Origin: Baffinella frigidus
Taxonomy: Eukaryota > Cryptophyceae > Cryptomonadales > Baffinellaceae
Length of the DNA stretch: 10,932 bases
Direction of reading: 5' to 3'
Assembly (NCBI GenBank): GCA_026770585.1
Contig: MU646306.1
Location: 398,501-409,432, forward strand
Numbering within the stretch: the first letter of the stretch is position 1; every line of letters begins with the position of its first letter. Made by a program: the position numbers and the translations under genes. This document shows, in pieces, positions 1 to 6,705 of the stretch. The notes beneath the pieces are model-generated. The model ran no database searches, had not been told where the DNA came from, and worked only from the letters and a program-made list of their open reading frames with translations.

Positions 1-140
1 AGGGTTTAGGGTTTGGAGTTTAGGGTTTGGAGTTTAGGGTTTGGGGTCTAGTGTTTGGGGTTCAGGGTTTGGTGTGTATTATTCGGGGTTAAGGGTGTAT
101 TATTTAGGGTTTAGGGTTTAGGGTTTATGGTTCAGGGTTT
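1..140 (+). repeat. Degenerate TTTAGGG telomere-like repeat tract
   Basis: Units of TTTAGGG alternate with variants such as TTTGGAG, TTTGGGG and TTCAGGG. The G-rich strand is on +, so the tract reads toward the right. A true left chromosome end would show CCCTAAA on this strand, so this is an interstitial or internally oriented tract and not a terminal telomere in standard orientation. The strong degeneration also argues against an active telomere. Confidence 0.85.
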
Positions 141-145
141 GGACA

Positions 146-251
146 CGACCTTGCTCGTTGAGGTCCAGGTCCATGACGACCAGGAAGAGGGTGAACGACT
201 GCTGCCCCTCCACGTCTCCACCCTCCTCTTCTCCGCTGCTGTCCTCCCTGC
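146..251 (-). pseudogene. Coding-like fragment inside telomere-like repeats, unrecognised
   Basis: About 106 bases of normal-complexity sequence interrupt the telomere-like tract. Read on the minus strand, one frame is open and protein-like. It has an acidic, serine-rich start (SSREDSSGEEEGGD), followed by a hydrophobic and acidic stretch (SFTLFLVVMDLDLNEQGRV). The frame stays open into the repeats on its upstream side and stops soon after re-entering TTTAGGG-type sequence downstream. There is no start codon or complete domain. I do not recognise the family. It could be an exon remnant captured between repeats, or chance. Confidence 0.3.
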
Positions 252-340
252 TTGAGGTTTGGGGTTGATGGTTTAGGGTTGAGGGGTTAGGGATTGGGGT
301 TTTGGGTGTAGGGTTGTTCAGGGTTCAGGGTTCAGGGTTT
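252..340 (+). repeat. Degenerate TTTAGGG-like repeat, second block
   Basis: Units such as TTTAGGG, TTGAGGGG, TTTTGGG and three consecutive TTCAGGG variants continue the first tract in the same orientation after the embedded non-repeat fragment. It ends at a TCGTACGCC boundary, where ordinary sequence begins. Confidence 0.8.
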
Positions 341-417
341 CGTACGCCAAATACGAACGCAGCCTGTTCATCCGCCGCAGCAGTGTCAAGCTCCCTCCGT
401 TGTGGTTTCAACAGTAA
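340..417 (+). other. Short coding-like frame after the repeat tract
   Basis: The + frame at the edge of the repeats reads SYAKYERSLFIRRSSVKLP and then a further short stretch before TAA at 415-417. The composition looks more like an ordinary protein than the surrounding repeats. No start codon lies in the non-repeat part and the family is not recognised, so it may be an exon remnant or chance. The rest of 418-700 holds no convincing gene. Confidence 0.15.
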
Positions 418-445
418 ACTGTTCGGAGGGTGGGATCACATTATT

Positions 446-473
446 GAAGCGTCGCAGAAATCGGCGACGCTTC
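446..473. other. Perfect 10-bp stem hairpin
   Basis: GAAGCGTCGC at 446-455 pairs perfectly with GCGACGCTTC at 464-473 around an 8-base loop. No U-tract follows and the genome looks eukaryotic, so I do not call it a terminator. It could be a remnant of a foldback element. Confidence 0.6.
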
Positions 474-713
474 GTACCTAAAGGGCACCCTGATCGGGCG
501 TGCCCGGGTGGCCCTGCACAACCCCTGCACAACCCTGGGGGACCGTGAGGGTCACCCTGATTACTACGAGCTCGTACGGTACGTTCGTACTGATTACTGA
601 TGACCCCCCTTGGGGTTGGGGTCACGGCACGTAGTAAACAACCCCTTGAGGGACATGATGAAACGGGTATTTACTACACGATAGGTCCATCGAATAGGAC
701 TCGTAGCGGTGAT

Positions 714-904
714 ACCGAATTCGGAATTCGCATCATTTCGACATCCAGTCGCCTTGTGCCTGGCTTACCTAATTAGCAGCTGATTTTGCTAAACATGTTT
801 CGTGAATTGTTTCGTGCACGAATATTTCGAATCATTTCGAAATGAACAATGCCTGATAAGCCAGGCACGAGGCGACTAGATTGTCGAAACGATGCGAATT
901 CGGT
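714..904. mobile_element. Foldback/MITE-like element with EcoRI-rich ends
   Basis: The arms begin ACCGAATTCG and end CGAATTCGGT. The left arm runs to about 767 and contains GAATTCGCATC, GTCGCC and GTGCCTGGCTTA. The right arm from about 857 is its near-perfect reverse complement. An extra GAATTCG occurs only in the left arm. The roughly 90-base middle has no open frame but contains the perfect palindrome TTCGTGCACGAA at 811-822. No convincing target duplication is seen at the ends. It is non-autonomous, if mobile at all. Confidence 0.7.
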
Positions 905-1265
905 GTTTCAGGGGGACCAGCCAGCCACCAGCCAGTGTCCCCCACATGGCCAAGATTCACGTTTACTCTTAGAAGGACTTGCATGATGGAAAGATATCAA
1001 TGGGTTAAACGTTGACCCCGTTGGGGGATCGTTGGGGCATGTTTTATGTCACGGCGATCAGTTATGATAGGTTCACGACAACCACACGTCCGCCAGAACT
1101 CCCGTGTTGAGGTCGTGAAGAGTTGGAATAATTGAGGTCGTTTATCAGCGCCGGTGTGTTTTGATCAGTACACCCGTGTACAACACCCCTGGGTGTTGTA
1201 AAATGAACAAGACCGTAAAGAAGGGGACTCTACAAAATCCTCCGTGGGGTTAAGAAGGATCTTGC
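905..1265. other. Non-coding stretch with small palindromes
   Basis: I see no gene here. TACAACACCC at 1179-1188 pairs with GGGTGTTGTA at 1191-1200 across two bases, and it overlaps a second palindrome, GTACAC/GTGTAC, at 1168-1181. TTGAGGTCGT occurs twice near 1106 and 1132. AGAAGGACTTGCAT near 971 and AGAAGGATCTTGCAT near 1253 form a loose direct repeat. Confidence 0.5.
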
Positions 1266-1329
1266 ATCACCAGTCACAGCTCGCCACCACGAAAACCTGA
1301 ACCCCTCTCCCCCCTCCCTCATCCGGACA

Positions 1330-2055
1330 ATGGAGAAAGACTCGCCCCCCCAGCGCGCCGTGTCGCGCGCCAACGCTGCAACCTACATCAAGGCTCCGAC
1401 GCCCGACTTGCTCTTCACGCCACTGGGCCACCTCGAAGGGGAGTGCATCCAGCACCCGTGGAGCAAGTGCGCCTGCGAGGCTGTTCAAACTCCAATCCTC
1501 GACCAGCGCGGGGCCTGGCACCTCATGGGGCAGCGCTTCAAGGATTCGAGAAACACTCCGTCTCCCAGGGACCATCCAGTCAAGGAGCGACTCCCTATCT
1601 CTCTGTCGCCCAGCCGTTGCGACTCCCGCACCGCATCGGTACCAAGCGCCACCCGCAAGGCGGTGCAGACGCCAATCCTCGACCAGGGCAAGACCCGGCA
1701 CTTCATGGGGCAGCGCTTACCGTCTGCCAGTGACCATCCAGCCAAGGAGCTTCTCTCTCCCGCTCCCTCGCCCATCCGTCGCACCCTCCGCACCGCATCC
1801 GACCCGCACCCCAGCACGCCCCCCCCCGCCTCCCCTCAACGGAGGGAGTGGGGCTGGGGCCGCAAGTCTTCCCTCCCCTCTCCGACAACCCACTCCCAGC
1901 ACGCCGCGCCCCTGCCGCGCATTGCGCCATCGCGCAAGTCTACGCCCCTCGTCGCGCGGGACGCGCTGCGGGGGTCGCCTGCCAAACGGAATTCGTACAC
2001 GGCGGGGACTAGGGGGGGGGTGGCGTACACCCGGAGGTTGAGTGGTACAGGGTAA
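1330..2055 (+). CDS. Hypothetical protein with an in-frame internal duplication
   Basis: This 241-residue frame is the only one in the window with internal support. The ATG sits in ACAATGG, a reasonable eukaryotic start context. The frame is also open upstream to about 1219, so the start is uncertain. Residues from about 51 and from about 111 repeat the same block (AVQTPILDQ, then HLMGQR or HFMGQR, then DHPVKE or DHPAKE, then RTAS). The copies are offset by exactly 180 bases. Within AVQT all four codons differ only at third positions, and the second copy lacks six whole codons. These signs fit selection on this frame. The C-terminal third is proline-, serine- and arginine-rich and of low complexity. 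An AATAAA lies at 2165-2170, about 110 bases past the stop. No domain is recognised and no membrane segment is evident. It could be an exon or a repeat-derived frame. Confidence 0.4.
   Translation: MEKDSPPQRAVSRANAATYIKAPTPDLLFTPLGHLEGECIQHPWSKCACEAVQTPILDQRGAWHLMGQRFKDSRNTPSPRDHPVKERLPISLSPSRCDSRTASVPSATRKAVQTPILDQGKTRHFMGQRLPSASDHPAKELLSPAPSPIRRTLRTASDPHPSTPPPASPQRREWGWGRKSSLPSPTTHSQHAAPLPRIAPSRKSTPLVARDALRGSPAKRNSYTAGTRGGVAYTRRLSGTG
1480..1800 (+). repeat. Tandem duplication, about 180 bp and 160 bp units
   Basis: Unit 1 starts at 1480 and unit 2 at 1660. Shared anchors include CCAATCCTCGACCAG, CATGGGGCAGCGCTT, GACCATCCAG, AAGGAG and CCGCACCGCATC. Unit 2 lacks about 18 bases present in unit 1 after GCAGCGCTT. 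The duplication lies inside the frame at 1330-2055 and keeps its phase. Confidence 0.75.
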
Positions 2056-2310
2056 TCTCAAGATTGAGAACCTTTCGCCACCTCCATTCGATTCTTGGGG
2101 CCTACAGTGGAAGGTGTGCGAGAAGGCGCTTGTGAGAACTGTACTTGTGAGAACTGTGCGTGTAAATAAAATCGTGGCAAGACCTCCACTGTTGAGGATG
2201 ACGCACTGTGCCGAGGCGGGCTCGTCTTAAGGTTCATAAGACTTTTGGATCACTCATCTCTAGGCTGAGAGTACTGAAGAGGAAGGAAGCAGAAAAACCA
2301 CCATGGTTAG
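2056..2310. other. Non-coding stretch with a short tandem repeat and AATAAA
   Basis: TGTGAGAACTGT occurs twice in tandem (15-bp unit) at about 2130-2160. AATAAA at 2165-2170 could be a polyadenylation signal for the frame ending at 2055. No other gene-like signal is seen. Confidence 0.4.
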
Positions 2311-2311
2311 A

Positions 2312-2540
2312 GGGGTACCTCGCGCATACGAAACCGCCTGACACTAGGATCCTGCCTATGCCTAGGGCCCTACAGAGGACCTCCTGGGGTACCTCGCTCA
2401 TACGAAACCGCGCTCTCGTAGGACCTTACAGTATGCCTATGCCTGGGGCCCTACGGAGGTCCTACGGGGGTACCTCGCTCATACGAAACTGCCCCCCCAC
2501 TAGGACCCTACAGTATGCCTATACCCAGGGTGTAGGAGGT
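2312..2540 (+). repeat. Three tandem left-half copies of palindromic family 1
   Basis: Units start at about 2312, 2386 and 2467. Each begins GGGGTACCTCGC, continues CATACGAAAC, then has TAGGA, TACAGTATGCCTATG and a GGGCCCTAC-type core. None continues into the matching right arm, so these are half elements joined head to tail. In one + frame they read as a repeated GTSLIRN-type peptide, but the first spacing of 74 bases is not a multiple of three. I treat this as translated repeat, not protein. Confidence 0.75.
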
Positions 2541-2583
2541 GGAGTTAGAACCCATCCGGAAAATGCTCGTATGAGCGGCCGAA

Positions 2584-2664
2584 ACCGGGTACAGAAGTGG
2601 CACAATGCGTAGCATGTGCGGCGCTGACGCTGGTTGTTTGACAACGAATTATCCATCTCTCTAT
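2584..2664 (-). repeat. Dispersed unit, inverted copy of 6021-6099
   Basis: The reverse complement of this segment aligns with 6021-6099 at roughly 80 percent by eye. It includes the perfect block AACCAGCGTCAGCGC, then GCACAT and CATTGTGCCACT. It has no terminal inverted repeats of its own and no clear reading frame. It lies between family 1 copies here and between family 2 copies at the other site. Confidence 0.65.
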
Positions 2665-2688
2665 GCCTAGGGTCCTACGGTGGTCCTA

Positions 2689-2769
2689 CAGGGGAACCTC
2701 GCTCATACGAAACCGCCTCCCCCTAGGACCCTACAGTAGGCCTATGCCTAGTGCCCTACGGAGGTCCTA
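2689..2769 (+). mobile_element. Family 1 half copy next to the complete copy
   Basis: It begins CAGGGGAACCTCGCTCAT, continues through the ACCCTACAGTAGGCCTATG core and ends in GGAGGTCCTA. The following complete copy starts immediately after. It therefore resembles the half units at 2312-2540. Confidence 0.7.
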
Positions 2770-2887
2770 CAGGGGTACCTTGCTCATAAGAAACCGCCCC
2801 TCCCTAGGAACCTACAGTAAGCCTATTCCCAGGGTCCTACGGTGGTCCTAGGGGGGGGGGCGGTTTCTGATGAGCGAGGTACCCCTG
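2770..2887. mobile_element. Palindromic MITE family 1, complete copy
   Basis: The left end CAGGGGTACC is matched by GGTACCCCTG at the right end, with TA on both sides. Arms of about 40 bases (left TTGCTCATAAGAAACCGCC, right GGCGGTTTCTGATGAG) flank an asymmetric core containing CCTACAGTAAGCCTAT and GGTCCTACGGTGGTCCTA. The element has no coding capacity. TA flanks are what Tc1/mariner-type (Stowaway-like) elements leave. Because TA is itself palindromic, the flanks could instead be part of the repeat. Confidence 0.8.
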
Positions 2888-2954
2888 TATGTATCTTTAC
2901 TCACGTGGTTAGATTACCCTGGTTGGCTAATCTCTAGCCACTTATGGCGTGACC

Positions 2955-3095
2955 TTATCCGGGGAAACCTATTTTTCTTTAGTTTGATGGCAAGGAAAAT
3001 TACTACACAATTCGTTCTTATTAGTAATATTGAAGCATTTATGTAGTAATTTTTCCTTGCCATCAAACTAAAGAAAAATAGGTTTCCCCGAATAA
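2955..3095. mobile_element. TTATC foldback element with GACC target duplication
   Basis: The element begins TTATCCGGGGAAACC and ends GGTTTCCCCGAATAA. Arms of about 53 bases are almost perfectly complementary and include TTTGATGGCAAGGAAAA and TTACTACA. The 34-base loop contains TTATTAGTAATATTGAAGC. GACC occurs at 2951-2954 and again at 3096-3099, a plausible 4-bp target duplication. It has no coding capacity. The same TTATC/GATAA ends and a 4-bp duplication occur at 10483-10632, and the loop is shared with 9188-9319. Confidence 0.8.
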
Positions 3096-3114
3096 GACCA
3101 GTCAGACCGAACTC

Positions 3115-3210
3115 AAACCCCCCAACCCTCAACCCTCAACACCCAACCCTCAACTTTTAACCCTCATCCCTCACCCTCATCCCTCAACCCTAAATCCTGA
3201 ACCTTACACC

Positions 3211-3242
<32 letters not shown>

Positions 3243-3475
3243 ACTCTCAACCCTAACACCTAAAACCTAAACCCTGAACCCTGAACCCTAAAACCTAAAC
3301 CCTAACCCTCAACCCTGAACCCTGAACCCTCAACCCTAAAACCTAAACCCTCGACCCTAAACCCTAAATCCTCAACCCCAAGCCCTGAACCCTGAACCCT
3401 AAACCCTAAACCCTAAACCCCCTAAGCCCTATACCTTAAATCCTAAACCCTAAACCCTAAACCCTAAAACCCCAA
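3115..3475 (-). repeat. CCCTAA/CCCTCAA telomere-like tract
   Basis: Units of AACCCTC, AACCCTA and AACCCTG run for about 360 bases, ending in several exact CCCTAAA units near 3400-3470. The G-rich strand is on minus, opposite to the tract at 1-340. Confidence 0.85.
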
Positions 3476-3555
3476 AACTTTACAAAAGGGAACTGCGACC
3501 CAAGGGCAAGTTGTTAGCTCGTCCGCCTTCTCCGGAACCTAAACCATAAACCTAC

Positions 3556-3654
3556 CCCTTAAGTGGCCAGTAGGCTCATACGCCCTACTGTAGGGCCCTA
3601 GGACCTGCCTAGGACCTCTTGACCCTCAAATTTGTCGGCATGGCCACTCAAGGG
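3556..3654 (+). mobile_element. Palindromic MITE family 2, copy 1 (subfamily b)
   Basis: The ends are CCCTTAAGTGGCC and GGCCACTCAAGGG. The core CGCCCTACTGTAGGGCCC is followed by TAGGACCTGCCTAGG. The inner right part (GGACCTCTTGACCC, CAAATTT) matches the copy at 7638 and not those at 5893 and 6159. It is about 99 bases long and non-coding. Confidence 0.75.
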
Positions 3655-3994
3655 ATACCCTGAACCATAATGGGACCACTTGGGGGGTTCCTTCTGCTTA
3701 GGGTTTGGGGTGTAGGGTGTAGGGTGTGGGTTAGTGTTAAGGGTTATTGATTCAGAGATGTTTCATGTGACCCCGCTTGGGAACAGAGCCCCGGAACGAC
3801 CTTCGCTACCAGATGCGACCCCGCTTGGGAGGAGAGAGGCCGCGCCGGCCAAGGCCCGACACACAAGCGAGAGAGAACTTACCTTCATTAGTCAATCATT
3901 GAGGCTCATCACCTGTCCGACCGAGGCTCACATTTCAGATACTAACTGTACCTGTGGTCCTGGTGCAAAAACTGCCCGGATCACTCAACGTCCT
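3655..3994. other. No clear gene; short TTTAGGG-like block
   Basis: Degenerate GGGTTTGGGG/GTGTAGGG units lie at about 3698-3745. A 15-base direct repeat, GACCCCGCTTGGGA, occurs near 3770 and 3818. A consensus-like donor AAG|GTAAGT is present on the minus strand near 3880, but every minus frame just upstream of it is stopped within a few codons. I do not call an exon. Confidence 0.4.
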
Positions 3995-3997
3995 TTA

Positions 3998-4068
3998 AGT
4001 TCATGAGGTTCTTCGAGCTCCCAACATAGGCGGACACCGGAAATTGTTCTGTAGAAAGGCCATGCTTC
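3998..4068 (+). repeat. Unit of the ACATAGGCGGACAC repeat family
   Basis: The segment contains GGTTCTTCGAGCTCCCAAC, ATAGGCGGACACCGG, TTCTGTAGAAAGGC and CATGCTTC. Related units occur at 4069-4159, 4594-4675 and 4842-4956 (+), and at 4452-4549 and 5082-5194 (minus). No protein function is apparent. Confidence 0.65.
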
Positions 4069-4549
4069 GTCCTTTGGGTCCTTGAGGTTTTAATTTCTCC
4101 CAACATATGCCGCCGACACGCCCTTCCGTAGAAAGGATTGCAGAGAAAGCATTTTTGCTGTTCGTTCGCGGGACTTTCCTTTCTCACAGATCCTTTTGCT
4201 CCTCCTATGCGCATGGGTCCATCCACTACATGTAGTTCAGCGGCAGGTCAGCGCCACGTTTCCCAACCCTGGCACCAATTGCTTACAGGGGTACCTCGCT
4301 CATAAGAAACCGCCCCACCCTAGGACCCTACAGTAGGCCTATGCGTAGGGCCCTATGGTGGTCCTAGGGGGGGTGCGTTTTCTTATGAACGAGGTACCCC
4401 TGTATTGTGAAGGATCTGATCTCAGGCGCCATCCCTGACTCTGCACCCGAAAGCAAAAATGCTTTCCTTGCAGATCCTTTCCACGGAAAGGTGTGTCGTT
4501 GGGCTACATGTACGTTGGAAGAAATCACAACCTTAAGGACCTGAAGGAC
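4069..4549. mobile_element. Large inverted-repeat element with nested family 1 copy
   Basis: The left arm 4069-4159 and right arm 4452-4549 are imperfect reverse complements. They share TTTCT.CCAAC, CGACAC, CCTTTCCG-type and GAAAGCATTTTTGCT motifs. The roughly 290-base interior contains a complete family 1 copy at 4286-4402 and no convincing gene. The palindrome CTACATGTAG lies at 4226-4235. I infer that family 1 inserted into an older, larger foldback. Confidence 0.6.
4286..4402. mobile_element. Palindromic MITE family 1, complete copy
   Basis: The ends are CAGGGGTACCTCGCTCATAA and GAACGAGGTACCCCTG, with TA on both sides. The core reads CCTACAGTAGGCCTATGCG and then GGGCCCTATGGTGGTCC. The right arm has a GCGTTTTC variant of the usual GCGGTTTC. 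It is 117 bases long. Confidence 0.85.
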
Positions 4550-4593
4550 ACCGACAACTTCACGGACAACTCCCCCGTGGCTCTGGCGATCCT

Positions 4594-4675
4594 TTAGGCC
4601 ATTTAGGTTCTTTTAACTCCCACCATAGGCGGACACTGGAGCATGTTCTGATAACGGCCTTGCTTCCTGCTGTGA
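4594..4675 (+). repeat. Diverged unit of the ATAGGCGGACAC repeat family
   Basis: GATCCTTTAGG, TTAGGTTCTTTTAACTCCCA, ATAGGCGGACACTGG, TGTTCTG and CTTGCTTCC appear in the same order as in 3998-4068, with many substitutions. No matching inverted arm lies nearby. Confidence 0.6.
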
Positions 4676-4711
4676 AGCTAGTGGATTTCATAAGTGGCCA
4701 ACTCTCCACTA

Positions 4712-4809
4712 CAGGGGTACCTCGCTCACAGGACCACCATAGGGCCCTAGGCATAGTCCTACTGTAGGGTCCTAGGGGGGGGCGGTTTCTTATGAGCGAG
4801 GTACCCCTG
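4712..4809. mobile_element. Palindromic MITE family 1, left-arm deletion, core reversed
   Basis: The ends are CAGGGGTACCTCGCTCA and TGAGCGAGGTACCCCTG, flanked by TA. About 20 bases of the left arm (the AAGAAACCGCC part) are missing. The core is in reverse orientation compared with the 4286 copy (CCACCATAGGGCCC then CTACTGTAGGGTCC). It is 98 bases long. Confidence 0.8.
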
Positions 4810-4841
4810 TAGCCTGCTGTCAGCTTGCTACAGTCCTATGG

Positions 4842-5194
4842 GGTCCTTGAGCTTCTTCAAGCTCCCAACATAGGCGGACACCAGAACTTGTTTTGCACAA
4901 AAAACATGCTTCCTTTCGGATCACATTCAGGCCCCCGGTGCAGAGGATCGCGGCAGAAACCGGCTCAAGGGTATTCTCATCGGGCATGTGACAGCGTTCC
5001 ACGACGGATTCTAAACACACACACACACTAGAACCACAAGTCGGCTGAAGGCCGATATGACACCCGAATCTTGCCTGTCCGCTGCTGCGATCCTTTGCAC
5101 CGGGAGGGCTGATGTGATCCGAAAGGAAGCATGGCTTTTCTGCAGATAATGTCAGTGTCCGCCTATGTTGGGAGCTCGAAGAACCTGAAGGACC
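4842..5194. mobile_element. Foldback element with arms of about 115 bp
   Basis: The left arm 4842-4956 and right arm 5082-5194 are reverse complements at a high level. They share the blocks CCCAACATAGGCGGACAC, ATGCTTCCTTTCGGATCACA, CCGGTGCA and GGATCGC. The 125-base middle has an ACACACAC run at about 5015-5028 and no convincing gene. The arms belong to the same family as 3998-4159. Confidence 0.7.
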
Positions 5195-5249
5195 TAAAGC
5201 ATCCCCAGCAAAGCAGGCGCGAAGAGGAAGGGCAGCGCGGGTGAACCGT

Positions 5250-5870
5250 ACATCCTGAACCGAAACCGTAAACCATAAACCATAAACCATAAAACCTGAA
5301 CCCGAAACCCGAAACCCGAAACCCTAAATCCTGAACCCACACCACGAAACCCTGAGCCGTAATTCTAAACCCTAAACCCTGAACCCTAAACCCTGAACCC
5401 TAAAGCCTCAACCCTACACCCTAAACTTTGAACCCTAAACCTTACACCCTCAACCCTTAACCCTAAATCCTAAGTCCTGAAGCCTAAAGACCAAAGCCTA
5501 AAGCCTAAAGCCTAAACCTTACATCCTAACACATAAACCCTTAACCCTAAACCCTGAACCCTAAGCCCAAAACCCAAAACCCTAAACCCTAAGCCCTAGA
5601 CCCTGAACCCTAAATCCTAAAGCCTAAACCCCTAAATCCGAAACCCTAAACCCTCAACCTTAAACCCTAAGGCCTAAAGCCTAAAGCTTAAAGCCTAAAG
5701 CCTACAGCCTACAGCCTAAAGCCCACACCCAAACTCCCTCAACCTCAAACCCCTAAACCCTAAACCCTTAACCTTCAGCCCTCAACCCTCAACCCTCAGC
5801 CCTCAACCCTCAACCCAGTAATCAGTAACCCTCAACCCTCAACCCCACCCCCTGAACCCTGAAACATACA
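5250..5870 (-). repeat. Long degenerate CCCTAA-type tract
   Basis: About 620 bases of CCCTAAA, CCCTGAA, CCCTCAA and CCTAAAG variants, with the G-rich strand on minus. A local sub-array of CCTAAAG units lies at about 5480-5520 and 5670-5720. The tract begins with AACCATAAACCATAAACC units near 5265. It is the longest telomere-like block in the window and has the same orientation as 3115-3475. Confidence 0.85.
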
Positions 5871-5892
5871 CACTACACCTACCCTATGATAG

Positions 5893-5990
5893 CCCTTAAG
5901 TGACCAGTAGGCTCATACGCCCTACAGTAGGGCCCTAGGACCTGCCTAGGGCTTCCGCGGGCGATTATTCGCCCGTTGTTCACTCAAGGG
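5893..5990 (+). mobile_element. Palindromic MITE family 2, copy 2 (subfamily a)
   Basis: The ends are CCCTTAAGTGACCAG and TTCACTCAAGGG. The core is CGCCCTACAGTAGGGCCC then TAGGACCTGCCTAGGG. The inner right part contains the small hairpin GGGCGATTATTCGCCC. It is 98 bases long and non-coding. Confidence 0.8.
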
Positions 5991-6020
5991 TTATCAGGCG
6001 AGGGCGCGGTCAGACATGGG

Positions 6021-6099
6021 CGATGAGAGATTGATAATTTAATGCCAAATAACCAGCGTCAGCGCTGCACATCTAACACATTGTGCCACTACTGTCCGT
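6021..6099 (+). repeat. Dispersed unit, inverted copy of 2584-2664
   Basis: It shares AACCAGCGTCAGCGC, GCACAT and CATTGTGCCACT with the reverse complement of 2584-2664. It lies between two family 2 elements. No gene is recognised in it or in the remaining bases from 5991 to 6156. Confidence 0.65.
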
Positions 6100-6158
6100 A
6101 GATTGTTCCCATCCTCTCAAGAGTGAGGTGGGCGTGGCCTTCGATGTGAATATCATAT

Positions 6159-6256
6159 CCCTTAAGTGACCAGTAGGCTCCTACGCCCTACCGTAGGGCC
6201 CTAGGACCTGCCTAGGGCGAGTTAGGGCGATTATTCGCCCGTTGGTCACTTAAGGG
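6159..6256 (+). mobile_element. Palindromic MITE family 2, copy 3 (subfamily a), most intact
   Basis: The ends are CCCTTAAGTGACCAG and GGTCACTTAAGGG, flanked by TAT and ATA. The core is CGCCCTACCGTAGGGCCC then TAGGACCTGCCTAGGG, with the GGGCGATTATTCGCCC hairpin. It is 98 bases long, identical to copy 2. Flanking bases extend the palindrome, so a target duplication cannot be separated from the arm. Confidence 0.85.
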
Positions 6257-6311
6257 ATAAAGCACAAAAGCACCTACATGTAAGGTCCACATCTCCGTGT
6301 ACAGTGTGACC

Positions 6312-6339
6312 TTATTCGTGCGACCCTAACTTCGAATAA
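6312..6339. other. Possible minimal remnant of the TTATC foldback family
   Basis: TTATTCG at 6312-6318 and CGAATAA at 6333-6339 are inverted around 14 bases, and GACC stands just before. The ends resemble those of 2955-3095. At 28 bases this could easily be chance. Confidence 0.2.
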
Positions 6340-6395
6340 GCCCTGTACTGTAGCGTCCTAAGGGGGGGCGGTTTCTTATGAGCGAGGTACCCCTG
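6340..6395. mobile_element. Palindromic MITE family 1, right-half fragment
   Basis: A partial core (CTGTAGCGTCCTA) is followed by the complete right arm GGGCGGTTTCTTATGAGC and GAGGTACCCCTG, with TA after it. There is no left arm. Confidence 0.75.
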
Positions 6396-6453
6396 TACCG
6401 ACGGGAATCGCCCGCCGTCGCCCCCACCCCCTGCGATATCCTCTACAGGGGTA

Positions 6454-6579
6454 CAGGGGTACCTCGCTCGTAAGAAACCGCCCCCCCCCCCTGAGACCAC
6501 CATAAGGCCCTAGGCATAGGCCTACATGTACTGTAGGGTCGTAGGGGGGGGGCGGTTTCTTATGAGCAAGGTACCCCTG
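6454..6579. mobile_element. Palindromic MITE family 1, core reversed
   Basis: The ends are CAGGGGTACCTCGCTCGTAA and AGCAAGGTACCCCTG. The core is in reverse orientation (CCACCATAAGGCCC, TAGGCATAGGCC, CTGTAGGGTC) and includes a small insertion giving CTACATGTACTG. A CAGGGGTA fragment is duplicated directly before the left end. It is 126 bases long. Confidence 0.8.
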
Positions 6580-6580
6580 C

Positions 6581-6674
6581 ACTTCGCTCATAAAAAAACG
6601 CCTCCCCCCCTAGGACCCTACAGTAGGGCCCTATGGTGGTCCTAGGTGGAAGCGTTTTCATATGAGTGAGGTTG
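6581..6674. mobile_element. Diverged family 1 copy without its outer ends
   Basis: TTCGCTCATAA, the core TAGGACCCTACAGTAGGGCC and CTATGGTGGTCCTAGG, and a degraded right arm (GCGTTTTCATATGAGTGAGG) are present. The GGTACC ends are missing. It abuts the previous copy. Confidence 0.65.
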
Positions 6675-6705
6675 CGTTGGTGCCACTGCGCAGCACCGCA
6701 CATTC

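Noticed and set aside
1-140. Terminal telomere at the left window edge
   Set aside because: The G-rich strand has the wrong orientation for a left chromosome end and the units are too degenerate.
386-625. Minus-strand frame of 79 residues
   Set aside because: There is no recognisable composition or motif, it spans a perfect hairpin, and its length is easily reached by chance.
640-660. CCCCTTGAGGGAC resembling a family 2 end
   Set aside because: Only about ten bases match, with no core or opposite arm nearby.
1267-1701. Minus-strand frame of 144 residues
   Set aside because: It lies opposite the + frame at 1330-2055, whose duplicated units differ at its own third positions. The minus frame is best explained as its shadow.
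2208-2851. Frames with repeated GTSLIRN and GPYS peptides
   Set aside because: The peptide is the translation of family 1 left arms. Spacing is not consistently a multiple of three, and the same sequence is plainly a palindromic element elsewhere.
3870-3890. Consensus splice donor AAG|GTAAGT on the minus strand
   Set aside because: All three frames directly upstream contain a stop within a few codons, so no exon ends there.
3936-3946. TACTAAC branch-point-like motif on the + strand
   Set aside because: No plausible acceptor AG with coding sequence follows at a suitable distance.
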